64,000 nucleotides of DNA, from NCBI GenBank assembly GCA_030765045.1, contig CM060961.1, forward strand, positions 144,404,538-144,468,537, written 5' to 3'. The notes under the pieces were generated by a model. The model ran no database searches and was not told the DNA's origin. It was given only the letters and a program-made list of their open reading frames with translations. Of this stretch, positions 48,201 through 57,496 are shown piece after piece. The first letter of the stretch is position 1. Each line of letters begins with the position of its first letter. Both the position numbers and the translations under genes were made by a program. This DNA is from Tenodera sinensis (lineage: Eukaryota > Arthropoda > Insecta > Mantodea > Mantidae).

Positions 48201-49752
48201 AGAAGTATGAGCAACAGTGTTTCTGAGCAAAATAGCAGTCCCTCCCCCCTGTCTGCCAATTCTGTCGTTCCGGAAGATTTGGTAACCCTGGAGCTTAAAA
48301 GTCTGCTCTTGCTGTAATTTTGTTTCGCAAATGAATGCGACGTCAATTTTGTTACGCCGCAGGTAGTTTTCAAGTTCGTGTTGCTTCCTGTGGATGCCGT
48401 CTGCATTCCACAGGAGTGCACGCGTTAAAGTTATGCCTCCCCTTGAAGTTGCCATTTACTCGAAGAGAGTGGTGACTAAACATATGATGGTTTCCAGCTT
48501 CTCCATGGTATCGTTGCAGCTTTTTAATCTTGCGATTATGGGCCGCAACTTTGGTAATAGTACTGGGAGGTTTAAATCCTTAAAGAGGCTGAAAATTTCT
48601 TTCAAACCTCCCAGGTCACTGGTGGGTGCCTCTGAGGGCTGGGGTTGTGGAGGGGGACCATTTGGAGGTTGCTCAGGTGCATTTCGTCCTCCGGCGGCTC
48701 CTGAAAAAGAGGTGCCTTTTTTGACCAGGGCCGGGTTGAGGATGGGGCGTGGCCCTGGTTGAGTACCAGGAGAGTTCCTGGCTGCAGCGGCCAGTTGGCG
48801 GCGATGACGTTCCATTTTGAAGGTCTCGCACCCCCTGTAGCTGGCAGGATGCGCCTCCCCACAGTTCGCACAGTGGGGTACAGCGTCTTCCTTAGCCTTT
48901 TTAGGGCAGTCAGCTAGGCGTTGGAGGTCACCGCAAAGGACGCACCGGGAGGTCATGTGGCACATTTTGAATGTGTGGCCCAGTTGCTGGCAGTTAAAAC
49001 ATTGGGTTATATTTTGGAAGGTTTTTAGGACCTCCACGGTGACCATCATATGGCACACTTCTCTTTCCTGTATAAGTTTTTGGTTCTCGGTAGTTCTTTC
49101 CAGACTCACCTGGTAGTTTGGAAGAGGCCTGCCGCGGGACACCATCTGTCGTACCTGAACGCAGGTGTATCCCTTCTGCTCCAGGTCCTCCTGTATATAG
49201 GCTACCTGCAGATCTGCAGGCAGGCGTTTGATGACAAACCGAAGGGGCTGGTCGCTTCTAGGTGTAAAGCTGTAGCTCTCTACACCGGCGTTCGTCAGGA
49301 GCTGCATCGTTGGAATGGCGTCCTGCTTCCTCTGGAGAAAGAGTTTCAGGCAGTCCCTTGTGGTTTGAATCCTGTATGTGCCAGTCGGTAATCTTGTTCG
49401 GAGTAATTCGAGGACCTTCACTGCTTTCTTGGTGTCCGGTATTATTATTCGTGGCGGCTTTTGGTTGTCTTGTGTTGCTGTGGTTGACTGAGCTGTTGGT
49501 GTGGCCGCTGAGGTGGAGGGAACAGGGTTTGAGGGGAGGGGAGAGGGGCGGGTTTTTGTTGGTGGTTTGTGTTGTATTATGTTTTTGGGTTTAGGTTTGG
49601 GAAGTTGTGGAAAGGAATCTTGTGCATTTGTTGGCAGTGAAAGGTCCTCTGTGACCTCGCGTTCTGCTGTTTCCAGGGCGGAGAAAGAATTTTTCAGAGT
49701 GAGGGGGTGTGGCGGCGTGGACTGCCTCGGGATCCTTTTGTTTCCTGTGAGT
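45263..49752 (-). mobile_element. Jk2-h: 5'-truncated Jk2 element inside GO2
   Basis: Bounded by an 11-bp duplication TGGTGCATGTC (45252-45262 and 49753-49763) of GO2 5' UTR sequence. The 3' end (plus-strand 45263) carries a TTTAAAG-type repeat tail before AATAAATAAG and the GCCTGTAAGCC motif. It is 5'-truncated in ORF1 and has an intact ORF2. It is the innermost element of the nest. Confidence 0.9.
45774..48455 (-). CDS. Jk2-h ORF2: APE endonuclease plus RT, intact
   Basis: 893 residues from ATGGCAACTTC at 48455, directly after the ORF1 TAA. Endonuclease: LLWNADGIHRKQ, FICETKL, GRQGGGTAILLRN, LVALYRPPNS, GDFNARHPWW and SDHLPVHF. RT: GKAAGPDKVTNEELK, YRPISLLSTIGKLLEK, FGFRKGHSTDLQLL, LFLDVEAAFDRCW, AGVPQGAIMSPFLY and MYADDTAIYN. 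The C-terminal part has KYLGVTLDRTMCW, YACVAWANAS and the end RIKMF. All catalytic residues are visible. The element lacks its 5' end, so expression is doubtful although the frame is undamaged. Confidence 0.92.
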   Translation of the reverse strand: MATSRGGITLTRALLWNADGIHRKQHELENYLRRNKIDVAFICETKLQQEQTFKLQGYQIFRNDRIGRQGGGTAILLRNTVAHTSVTLPAMVALECTALKTRVNNQTVMLVALYRPPNSLNFIPDLEQILALEEHVIIAGDFNARHPWWFSRRANAAGNLLVELITDNDDLEVHLPPDPTFWHRTGHFDPEILDFVLTKNATPLVNFTVYHSLDSDHLPVHFDIQGGIPAGASGPRRRAETDWNKFTMEMHGMAQPKLSYYSEADIDVAVENFTASLHTAKRSATTYTTRPPGFCTYPEVEQLIARRRRLTRLWRYTRQPEYKALAKWLRNIIRHQIKINKTEQWENKMLSTTHSDSSLWKLLKAFKVSTNVNSATEALHTQGGLHFSEEEKAEVFADCLEDRFSENPVTNRDIEREVQTWVQTWVAQKQEQQLPLITPQEVYKLIRKLPNGKAAGPDKVTNEELKHLPRKALVQLTKIFNACLQQGYFPSTWKRAKVIMLPKQGKSTRQPQNYRPISLLSTIGKLLEKLILFRLQKQVSASHELSNSQFGFRKGHSTDLQLLRLTDDVTEQFNNGASTLALFLDVEAAFDRCWHNGLIYKLHHNFPALQNYLYLLHNFLEKRKFYVQVGRSSSRERVMRAGVPQGAIMSPFLYILFTNDFPVDARCKVAMYADDTAIYNHHRNPRFGLAEMQRYVNNFLSWQHDWKIKINPDKCQLIHFSKRHHTLAMDLTVGSQVLHCRRQVKYLGVTLDRTMCWSSHIKNSANKGRQRLKLCAPIFRSKQLQLKSKLVLYKAFILSVVLYACVAWANASKTALKTLQTLQNLSLRKILSAPILTTNRTLHQETQILSIPEAIAKRATVAWARIRNHDNYVIANIGKGEPKHRKHNRIKMF

Positions 49753-49760
49753 TGGTGCAT
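48456..49760 (-). pseudogene. Jk2-h ORF1, N-terminally truncated
   Basis: 434-codon open frame. The first three codons (MHQ) come from the flanking target duplication; family sequence begins at LTGNKRIPRQSTPPHPL. The linker, KPPRIIIPD, the PRE_C2HC-like region and three knuckles (CFNCQQLGHTFKMC, CVLCGDLQRLADC, CANCGEAHPASYRGC) are complete. The coiled coil is lost. The stop at 48456 abuts the ORF2 start (TAAATG). Confidence 0.85.
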
Positions 49761-49763
49761 GTC
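49753..49763. repeat. Right target-site duplication of Jk2-h
   Basis: TGGTGCATGTC. On the minus strand it contains the ATG (49758-49760) that now opens the truncated Jk2-h ORF1 frame. Confidence 0.88.
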
Positions 49764-49850
49764 GTGTGAGCGGCGGTCATATTTATAGACTCGGCCACCA
49801 CAGCAGCAGCAGCACTAGTCCAGCCCTCTCCACCCACATTGGCAGCCGAA

Positions 49851-51422
49851 ATGGACTGCGAAGAACTGGAGGAAGAGCAAAAGCGATCCCTCGTTAAGCT
49901 ACAGAAAGAAGTGGAAGATATAAAAAAGGAAATAATGTACTACACCAGCATTCTTTCAAACTTAGACGCAGACTCGAAAAATTTTGGAAAATTCTCCCAG
50001 GACCTCGCGTTTTGTTACAAAGACTACGCACTAAAGAAGCGGGAACTTGTTAAACAGAGCGAGGGGTGGAAGACTGCGGCGCCAAAGAAAAAGCGGACAA
50101 GAGACAGTGGTAGTGACTCCGACAGCGAGCGCCCATGCCAGTCATCACGCAACAAGAGGCAACCACGGCAGTCCACACCGCCCCACCCCCTCACTCTACA
50201 CAACGCATTCGCGCCTTTGGAAGTAACAGAACGTGAGGAATCCGACTACCCACCTTTACCTACACCCACACAACTCCACAAACCTAAAATCCCTCAGCAC
50301 CAGAAGACACAGACAAAAACCCGCCCCGCCCCCCACCCACACCCAGCAATGCCAAGTACCTCTTCCTCCTCAGCAACAACAACAGCAACACCCACCACAC
50401 AGGCAACAGATAACCAGAAACCGCCGAGGATAATCATCCCCGATGTCCGCCAGGCGGTCAAAGTCCTCCAGGTGCTGAAGAACTCCTTAAGCAACGGAAC
50501 ATACAAGTTACAGACGACGAGGGACTGCTTAAAGCTCTTCCTCCAGAGGAAGCAGGACGCCACCCCTACTATGCAGCTCCTGACAAACGCCGGTGTGGAG
50601 AACTTCAGCTTCACACCCCGAAGTGACCAACCTCTACGTTTTGTTATTAAACGCCTACCTGCAGATTTGCAGGTAGAGTTCATCAAAGAGGACTTGGAGC
50701 AGAAGGGCTACACCGGCGTGCAAGTCCGACAGATGGTTTCCCGCGGCAGGCCTCTACCAAATTTCCAGGTAAGCTTGTCTAGAACCACAGATAACCAAAA
50801 GCTTTTGCAGGAAAGAGAGGTGTGCCACATGATGGTCACCGTGGAGGTCCTTAAAACCTCCCAAAACATTACTCAGTGCTACAACTGCCAACAATTAGGA
50901 CATACGTTCAGAATGTGTAACATGACCTCCCGGTGCGTCCTTTGCGGTGACCTCCACCGCCTAGCTGACTGCCCAAGAAAGGCCAAGCAGGACGTTGTAC
51001 CCCACTGTGCCAACTGTGGGGAGGCGCATCCTGCCAGCTATAGGGGGTGTGAGACCTTCAAGATGGAACGCCATCGCCGTCAACTGGCCGCAGTAGCCAG
51101 GAACTCTCCTGGTACTCAACCAGGGCCACGCCCCATCCTCAACCCGGCCCTGGTCCAAAAAGGCACCTCTTTTGCAGGAGCCGCCGGAGGACGAAATGCA
51201 CTTGAGCAACCTCCAAATGGTCCCCCTCCACAACCTCAGCCCTCAGAGGCACCCACCAGTGACCTGGGAGGTTTGAAAGAAATTTTCAGCCTCTTTAAGG
51301 ATTTAAACCTCCCAGTTCTACTACCAAAGTTGCGGCCCATAATCGCAAGATTAAAAAGCTGCAACGATACCATGGAGAAGCTGGAAGCCATCATATGCTT
51401 GGTAACCACTCTCTTCGAGTAA
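49851..51422 (+). pseudogene. Jk2-g ORF1, separated from its start by GO2
   Basis: The native start is probably the ATG in GCATGGCATCAGC at about 43334 (as in Jk2-f), upstream of the GO2 insertion. After the insertion a frame is open from 49851 (MDCEELEEEQKRS) for 523 codons: coiled coil (SLVKLQKEVEDIKKEIMYY), SEGWKTAAPKKKR, Ser/Asp-rich stretch, Pro/Thr linker, KPPRIIIPD, the PRE_C2HC-like region and three knuckles, CYNCQQLGHTFRMC, CVLCGDLHRLADC and CANCGEAHPASYRGC. This part has no internal stop. Whether an N-terminally shortened protein could be made is unknown. Confidence 0.8.
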
Positions 51423-54104
51423 ATGGCAACTTCAAGGGGAGGCACAACTTTAACGCGCGCGCTCCTGTGGAATGCAGACGGCATCCACAGGAAGCAAAAC
51501 GAACTTGAAAATTACCTGCGGCGTAACAAAATTGATATCGCATTCATTTGCGAAACAAAATTACAACAAGAGCACACTTTTAAGCTCCAGGGGTATCAAA
51601 TCTTTCGGAACGACAGAATTGGCAGACAGGGGGGAGGGACTGCTATTTTGCTCAGAAACAACATTGCTCATGCTTCTGTTACGCTTCCTGCGATGGCAGC
51701 GTTAGAGTGCACAGCACTTAAAACATGTGTAAATAGACAAACGGTGATGCTGGTAGCGCTTTATCGGCCCCCCAACTCCCCAAATTTCATACGTGACCTC
51801 GAACAGATCCTCGCTTTAGAGGAGCACGTTATAATTGCAGGAGATTTCAATGCCCGGCACCCCTGGTGGTTTTCTCGCCGAGCAAACGCGGCTGGAAATC
51901 TCCTGGTTGAACTTATAACGGAAAATGACGACATAGAGGTACATCTTCCCCCAGATCCCACATTTTGGCACAGATCAGGGCACTTTGACCCCGAAATTTT
52001 GGACTTCGTTTTAACAAAAAATGCGACACCTTTAATTAACTTTACAGTGTATCATAGCCTGGACTCCGACCACCTTCCTGTGCATTTCGACATACAGGGT
52101 GGCATTTCGGCCGGTGCCTCCGGTCCTCAAAGGAGGGCCGAGACCGACTGGAATAAGTTCACCATGGAAATGCACAGGATGGCGCAACCCAGACTGTCAT
52201 ACTATAGCGAGGCAGACATAGATGTCGCCATTGAAAACTTTACTGCCTCGCTACACACAGCCAAGAGAAGCGCTACCACTTACACCACAAGACCACCCGG
52301 TTTCTGCACGTACCCCGAGGTAGAGCAACTCATTGCGCGGAGACGACGCTTGACGAGACTATGGCGGTACACCCGTCAGCCTGAATATAAAGTGCTAGCA
52401 AAATGGCTACGCAACATCATTCGGCATCAAATTAAACTTAACAAAATTGAACAGTGGGAAAACAAAATGCTGAGTACCACCCATTCGGACTCTTCTTTGT
52501 GGAAATTATTAAAGGCATTTAAGGTCTCCACGAGCGTCAACTCCGCAACTGAGGCGCTGCACACTCACGGCGGCCTGCACTTCTCCGAAGAGGAGAAAGC
52601 CGAGGTCTTCGCTGACTGTCTTGAAGACAGATTCAGCGAAAATCCAGTTATCAACCGTGATTTAGAACGGGAGGTACAGACATGGGTACAAACCTGGGTG
52701 GCGCAGAAGCAAGAGCAACAGCTAACCCTAATAACACCGCAGGAAGTTTACAAGCTCATTAGGAAATTGCCTAATGGGAAAGCTGCCGGCCCGGACAAAG
52801 TGACTAATGAGGAACTTAAGCATATCCCGAGAAAAGCTCTGGTGCAACTGACCAAAATATTTAACGCCTGTATGCAGCAAGGCTACTTTCCCTCTACTTG
52901 GAAACGAGCCAAGGTAATCATGCTTCCAAAGCAAGGAAAAAGCACCAGACAACCGCAACACTACCGCCCCATTAGTCTTTTGTCTACTATTGGTAAATTG
53001 CTAGAAAAACTTATACTTTCTCGACTCCAAAAACAAGTTTCGGAATCTCATGAACTCTCAAATTCACAGTTTGGCTTTCGAAAAGGACATTCTACTGACT
53101 TACAACTTCTCAGGCTAACAGATGACATAACAGAGCAATTTAACAACGGGGCTTCAACGTTGGCGCTATTTCTGGACGTAGAAGCCGCATTCGACCGGTG
53201 CTGGCACAATGGCCTTATTTACAAACTGCACCACAATTTCCCGGCTCTTCAAAATTATCTATATTTGCTGCACAATTTCCTAGAAAAACGCAAGTTCTAC
53301 GTCCAAGTGGGCCGCTCCTCCTCACGAGAGCGAGTGATGCGGGCTGGCGTCCCACAAGGGGCAATCATGTCACCCTTTCTGTATATATTATTTACTAATG
53401 ATTTCCCAGTGGACGCCAGATGCAAGGTCGCCATGTATGCTGACGACACTGCAATATACAACCACCATAGAAATCCACGTTTCGGCCTTGCAGAAATGCA
53501 ACGTTATGTCAACAACTTCCTCTCATGGCAACATGACTGGAAAATCAAAATTAACCCCGACAAATGCCAGCTGATCCATTTTTCTAAGCGGCATCACACT
53601 TTGACAATGGACCTAACGGTCGGTGGTCAGGTATTGCACTGTCGTCGGCAAGTTAAATATTTAGGGGTGACCTTGGACCGCATAATGTGCTGGTCCACCC
53701 ACATAAAAAATAGCGCCAACAAAGGCAGACAGCGACTAAAGTTGTGCGCCCCCATCTTCCGCAGCAAACAGCTGCAATTGAAGTCCAAACTCGTCCTGTA
53801 CAAAGCTTTTATCTTGTCTGTGGTTCTATACGCGTGTGTGGCCTGGGCAAATGCCTCAAAAACCGCCCTGAAGACCATCCAAACTCTCCAAAACCTCTCC
53901 CTCCGAAAAATCCTCTCTGCTCCCATCCTAACCACTAATCAAAGCCTTCACCAAGAAACCCAAATCCCATCCATTCCCGAGGCAATTACAAAAAGAGCCA
54001 CTGCCGCGTGGGCGCGCATCAGAAACCACGACAATTATGTCATTGCCAATATCGGCAAAGGTGAGCCGAAGCATCGGAAGCATGCGCGAATTAAAATGTT
54101 TTAA
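51423..54104 (+). CDS. Jk2-g ORF2: APE endonuclease plus RT, intact
   Basis: 893 residues from ATG 51423, which immediately follows the ORF1 TAA. The same motif set as Jk2-h: WNADGIHRKQ, ICETKL, GDFNARHPWW, SDHLPVHF; RT with LFLDVEAAFDRCW and YADD at residues 672-675; C-terminal RIKMF. Differences from Jk2-h are scattered substitutions (for example NSPNFIRDLEQ against NSLNFIPDLEQ). No lesion seen. The element is split by GO2 upstream, so this ORF2 is probably not expressed from its own promoter. Confidence 0.92.
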   Translation: MATSRGGTTLTRALLWNADGIHRKQNELENYLRRNKIDIAFICETKLQQEHTFKLQGYQIFRNDRIGRQGGGTAILLRNNIAHASVTLPAMAALECTALKTCVNRQTVMLVALYRPPNSPNFIRDLEQILALEEHVIIAGDFNARHPWWFSRRANAAGNLLVELITENDDIEVHLPPDPTFWHRSGHFDPEILDFVLTKNATPLINFTVYHSLDSDHLPVHFDIQGGISAGASGPQRRAETDWNKFTMEMHRMAQPRLSYYSEADIDVAIENFTASLHTAKRSATTYTTRPPGFCTYPEVEQLIARRRRLTRLWRYTRQPEYKVLAKWLRNIIRHQIKLNKIEQWENKMLSTTHSDSSLWKLLKAFKVSTSVNSATEALHTHGGLHFSEEEKAEVFADCLEDRFSENPVINRDLEREVQTWVQTWVAQKQEQQLTLITPQEVYKLIRKLPNGKAAGPDKVTNEELKHIPRKALVQLTKIFNACMQQGYFPSTWKRAKVIMLPKQGKSTRQPQHYRPISLLSTIGKLLEKLILSRLQKQVSESHELSNSQFGFRKGHSTDLQLLRLTDDITEQFNNGASTLALFLDVEAAFDRCWHNGLIYKLHHNFPALQNYLYLLHNFLEKRKFYVQVGRSSSRERVMRAGVPQGAIMSPFLYILFTNDFPVDARCKVAMYADDTAIYNHHRNPRFGLAEMQRYVNNFLSWQHDWKIKINPDKCQLIHFSKRHHTLTMDLTVGGQVLHCRRQVKYLGVTLDRIMCWSTHIKNSANKGRQRLKLCAPIFRSKQLQLKSKLVLYKAFILSVVLYACVAWANASKTALKTIQTLQNLSLRKILSAPILTTNQSLHQETQIPSIPEAITKRATAAWARIRNHDNYVIANIGKGEPKHRKHARIKMF

Positions 54105-54713
54105 ACGTCAACTCGGCTCACCGACTGATGCGCGTCCACGCAAATACGGCCCCAGGCCGCACACACGCTACCTTAGAGGCCTGCACCCCAGGGAACAGGT
54201 CAGGAGCTGCACCCTGCCCCGCCCAGGAAAACTGCGGACTGTACAAAGTGTATATATCGTGTGTACATAGTTGTGTATATAGTGCTTAGTTATCTGCTGG
54301 GACGCATAGTCACGTGTGCCCAGCAAACATGTGCGAACGGGACGCTCACGTGAAGTGCCCACTGTGCGTGTATGTGTGTGTATGTGTGTGTGTGCGTGTA
54401 TGAGGGCATATCTTGTGATATGCCAGAGTGAATGCGGGAGTGCATGTGTGTAAATATATGTGTACAAAACCAACAGAAAAAAAAAGACAAAGAAAAAAAA
54501 ACATACAAAAACAACCAAGAACTATACCAATGGGAACTGTTCTCGGTGATCCAAAGAGGGTCACTGTATGGGTTACCTAAGAACCCGCTGTACATATTTT
54601 AATATAAGTATAAATAATTGTAATAAACATGCTAATGTAAGTCTGTAAGCTGGGCCCAAATGTACCAGCACCAGACAAAAATTATAATAAAAATAATCTT
54701 GAATCTTGAATCT
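54105..54713 (+). other. Jk2-g 3' UTR and tail
   Basis: Contains a TG microsatellite-like tract (about 54370-54400), a conserved hairpin-prone segment (GTTCTCGGTGATCC ... GTCACTGTATGGGTT), GTCTGTAAGCTGGGCCC and GTACCAGCACCAGAC, and a tail of three AATCTTG repeats ending at 54713. Diverged from Jk2-f/h but close to Jk2-e. Confidence 0.75.
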
Positions 54714-54724
54714 TGTAGACTTTG
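54714..54724. repeat. Right target-site duplication of Jk2-g
   Basis: TGTAGACTTTG, repeating 42753-42763; the 5S spacer continues from here. Confidence 0.82.
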
Positions 54725-55434
54725 CTAGAATACACAATTTATGACCAAATGAATTTTCTTGTAAGGTGAACCATTTCGGAGATATTCCTTGTTATGTGTG
54801 TGAGTTTCAGAAAGCAACTTTCGTGAAATGGAGCATCGTTGTTCATTGTTTTTATATGTTAAGTTTGCAAAGACCACGGAATCTTAAAAGCTTTAAAACA
54901 TTTCACTATCGCACAAAGCCTACTGTATTCTAATATTCCCCTTGAACCTACAAGGAAATAAGCAATAAAATAATATGTATAAATGTTTAATTCAACACGA
55001 AGAAGATAGAGGCATAGGAGCTTGTAAGAGTGGCTACTACAGGAGAACAGAAAGGCATGTGAGTGCAACTCATCAGATTTTATGTTAAGTGTGCAAAGAG
55101 AACGGAATCTCAAAGCTTTAAAATGTTTGACTATCGCACAAAGCATATTCCCTTTGCACCTACAAGGAATTAAGCAATAAGATAATTTGTACAAATGATT
55201 ATTTTAATTAACAAGAAGAAAAAGAAGATTAAGAAGAAGAACCAGAAGAAGAAGAGGAAGAAGAAGCAGAAGAAGAAGAAGGAGGGGGAGAAGAAGACCA
55301 TGAAGAAGAAAGAGGAGGAGGAGAAGAAGAAGAAGAAGAAGAAGAAGAAGAAGAAGAAGAAGAAGAAGAAGACGAAGAAGATATAGGAATAAGAGTTTGT
55401 AAGAGTGGTTAGTACAATTGTAGAGAAAGTCATT
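54725..55434 (+). other. 5S rDNA spacer, resumed
   Basis: Closely similar to 34840-35505, including the direct duplication (about 54850-55198) and the GAA-type microsatellite (55211-55385). After AGAAAGTCATT at 55434 it is replaced by GO1-c. No gene. Reading frames through the microsatellite (Lys/Glu/Arg runs) are artefacts. Confidence 0.8.
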
Positions 55435-56229
55435 CCATTCCATTGTCTAGTCGTTTGTGGAGGCCGTGGACCTCCTTGCGCAAATCCCCGGCCTCGTCCC
55501 TGGGCAGTGGCGTTGTGGTGGTGGCAGTGGCGTACGTCTGGTTGGTCTGTGGCGCTGCAATGTTGGTAGTGGCTGGTCTGCGTAGTGGCTGTGTGGCTGC
55601 GATGACTGGTGCAAGTTGAGGGGCCGGAGCCCGTGGATAAAGGGGGCACTGCGCTTGTCCCGTGAAATGGCCTATGCCATTGCAGGTAGCGCAGTACCGG
55701 CGACGACGGCGGAGATCGTGACTGGTGCACGCACTTGTGAGGCAGTGGGCCCCACAGTAGTGGCACCGGGGTGCGGCGCTGCAGGTGATTTCTTCGTGCC
55801 CATATCTGCAACATCTGCGGCAGGGCACTGGTCGTGTAGTCCTGGGGTGCTCAGCAGGCAGGCGCCGTCCGAGTAACGGCAAGCCTGTCCTCAGAGCGGC
55901 TTCTCGATCTGCTGAGTCGGCGAAGATGATCCTAACCATGTGCGTTGGTCCCAGGGAAGTGACGATGCGGATGGCCCTCATTGCTGACGGCCATTGGTGT
56001 TGAGCAGTGCTGAGTAGATGCCTCGCTGGGAAGTCGCGAGGAACTCCGCGGATAATGACACTGGCACCCGATGGGGGGCCAGTGTGTTCTGGCGACGGTG
56101 GTGTGTTGGCTGGGTGAAGTTCTGAGGACGCTGGTGGTTGAGGAGGCAACTCAGGGAGTGGTACTGCCACTGCCTCTCCCGGGGAGCTAGCCTCCTGCCT
56201 AAGTGGTGGCGGCCGCTCGACTGGCTGCC
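55430..56229 (-). pseudogene. GO1-c gag-like fragment
   Basis: Open from the Jk2-i border (about 56227) to a stop formed in the flanking repeat at 55430. It contains EAVAVPLPELPPQPP (compare GO1-b), TGPPSGASVIIRGVPRDF, the RRM-like region and the Cys/His cluster CRRCCRYGHEEITC, CHYCGAHC and CATCNGIGHFTGQAQC with CPLYPR, then breaks off soon after LHKRL. The N-terminal part, beyond Jk2-i, reads TNTPAVFAATDASSATSAD (56870-56960, minus strand), matching the Ala/Ser/Thr-rich start of GO1-b. Confidence 0.72.
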
Positions 56230-57000
56230 TTTTTTTTTTTTTTTTTTAATCTTAATCTTATTTATTCAAGAAAACACATTTGCCTGGTGCCGGTACAAAA
56301 GGGCCCGGCTTACAGGCTAAAATTAACATTAGTTATAATATTTACATTTTTTACAAGTTAATTCATATTATCTGTTTTTTTTTCTTGAAAACCCATACAG
56401 TGGGCAGCTTTAGCCCACCGAGAACAGTTTTATTTTGTATGTTCAATGTTTATCTGTCTCTTTTTTTTTTATCGTTTTTTGTTTATATACACTCATCCAC
56501 TCGCTCATTCACTCCTGGGCATACCACACATATGTCCCATCACACTCACACACGCACACACACACACACACGCTCGTATATACATATTTACACTCACTAC
56601 ACTGTACACTTCACTTATTTACAGTTCTTTCCGCAGTTTTCCTGTGCGGACCAGGTTGCAGCTCCTGACTGGTTCCCTGGGATGCAGGCCTCTGAGGTAG
56701 CGTGTGTGGGGCCTAGGGCCATTCTTTGCGTGGACGCGCATCAGTCGGTGAGCCGAACGACGTCTAAAACATCTTAATTCTGTTGTGCTTCCGATGCTTC
56801 GGCTCACCTTTACCAATATTGGCAATGACGTAGTTGTCATGGTTTCTGATGCGCGCCCACGCGACTGCCTCTCTAACTGCGCTGAGGTGATGTCAGCGCT
56901 GGTGGCGCTCGAGGCGTCGGTGGCTGCAAATACGGCGGGTGTATTGGTTGTCTCGGCGGGCCATCATCATCATTCATCATTCGTCGGATGGTACTCGCCG
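55435..57000 (-). mobile_element. GO1-c: gag-only element fragment split by Jk2-i
   Basis: Minus-strand gag fragment in two pieces, 55435-56229 and 56865 to about 57000, separated by Jk2-i. It lacks the gag C-terminal half, and its 3' side ends in ATGGA repeats (plus-strand CATTC repeats at 55432-55444) at the 5S spacer. The 5' boundary with Jk1-c near 57000 is uncertain. Loss of the 3' part is unlike normal LINE truncation. Confidence 0.65.
56230..56864 (-). mobile_element. Jk2-i: 3' fragment of a Jk2 element in GO1-c
   Basis: Contains the ORF2 end (stop after RIKMF at about 56774), the 3' UTR nearly identical to Jk2-h, GCCTGTAAGCCGGGCCC, and a tail of AAGATT repeats plus about 17 A residues (plus-strand T-run 56230-56247). 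CTGCCT at 56225-56230 and 56865-56870 is the likely 5-6 bp target duplication. Confidence 0.82.
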
Positions 57001-57392
57001 CATCCACAACTACTTCGCACCACTGGTGGAAAAACGGTGACGGCACAGCAGGGCCTCTCGTCAGGGAGCGGAAAAGCCGCGCCTCTCTAAAGAGCTCGCA
57101 ACGCGTCGGCCAGGCAATAGCCAGGCAAAGCACACGGTGTACCCTATAAGAGACTTGAAAAGCAAGTTTTAGGGTGCACCGAGAAGAGACCTTCCAGACA
57201 ACATCGAGAAAAGGAAACTTTACCGGAGGTCCTCCGGCAAGGGGGAGGCAGAGTCGATCAGTCCTCTGCTTGCTTCCCTACTGGAAGTGACTCACCGAGC
57301 CCTTCCGGAGCAGCAAGCAGGGATGGGCGACCGGCTCCACACCAGTGCTTCGGCAAAGACGAAACAGACTGACGGACTAACGAGACCGCAGG

Positions 57393-57489
57393 CCCACACG
57401 GCCGCAGCCAAGGGACCAGACTCCGGTCTGGACCCGGGGTTCGTTGGAACCCCAATAGGCACGCCGCAAGGCGATAGGCCCTCTGTGGG
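57393..57489 (+). ncRNA. Branched structured RNA before Jk1-c ORF1
   Basis: A 6-bp closing stem (CCCACA at 57393-57398 with TGTGGG at 57484-57489) encloses GGCCGCAGCCAA (57400-57411), a long hairpin GGGACCAGAC/GTCTGGACCC, an extra hairpin GGGGTTC/GAACCCC, TAGGCAC, a hairpin GCC-GCAA-GGC and GGCCCTC (57477-57483). The conserved blocks and order match Jk1-b and Jk3 with different paired bases. It ends 7 nt before ATG 57497. Confidence 0.6.
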
Positions 57490-57496
57490 ATGCCAA

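Larger units (their letters stand above)
42764..54713 (+). mobile_element. Jk2-g: full-length Jk2 element split by GO2 and Jk2-h
   Basis: Pieces 42764-43392 (5' UTR and ORF1 start) and 49772-54713 (ORF1, ORF2, 3' UTR, tail of three AATCTTG repeats). The gap is GO2 with Jk2-h nested inside it. It has target duplications at 42753 and 54714 and sits in the 5S spacer about 200 bp downstream of the split 5S gene. ORF2 is intact. Confidence 0.88.
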
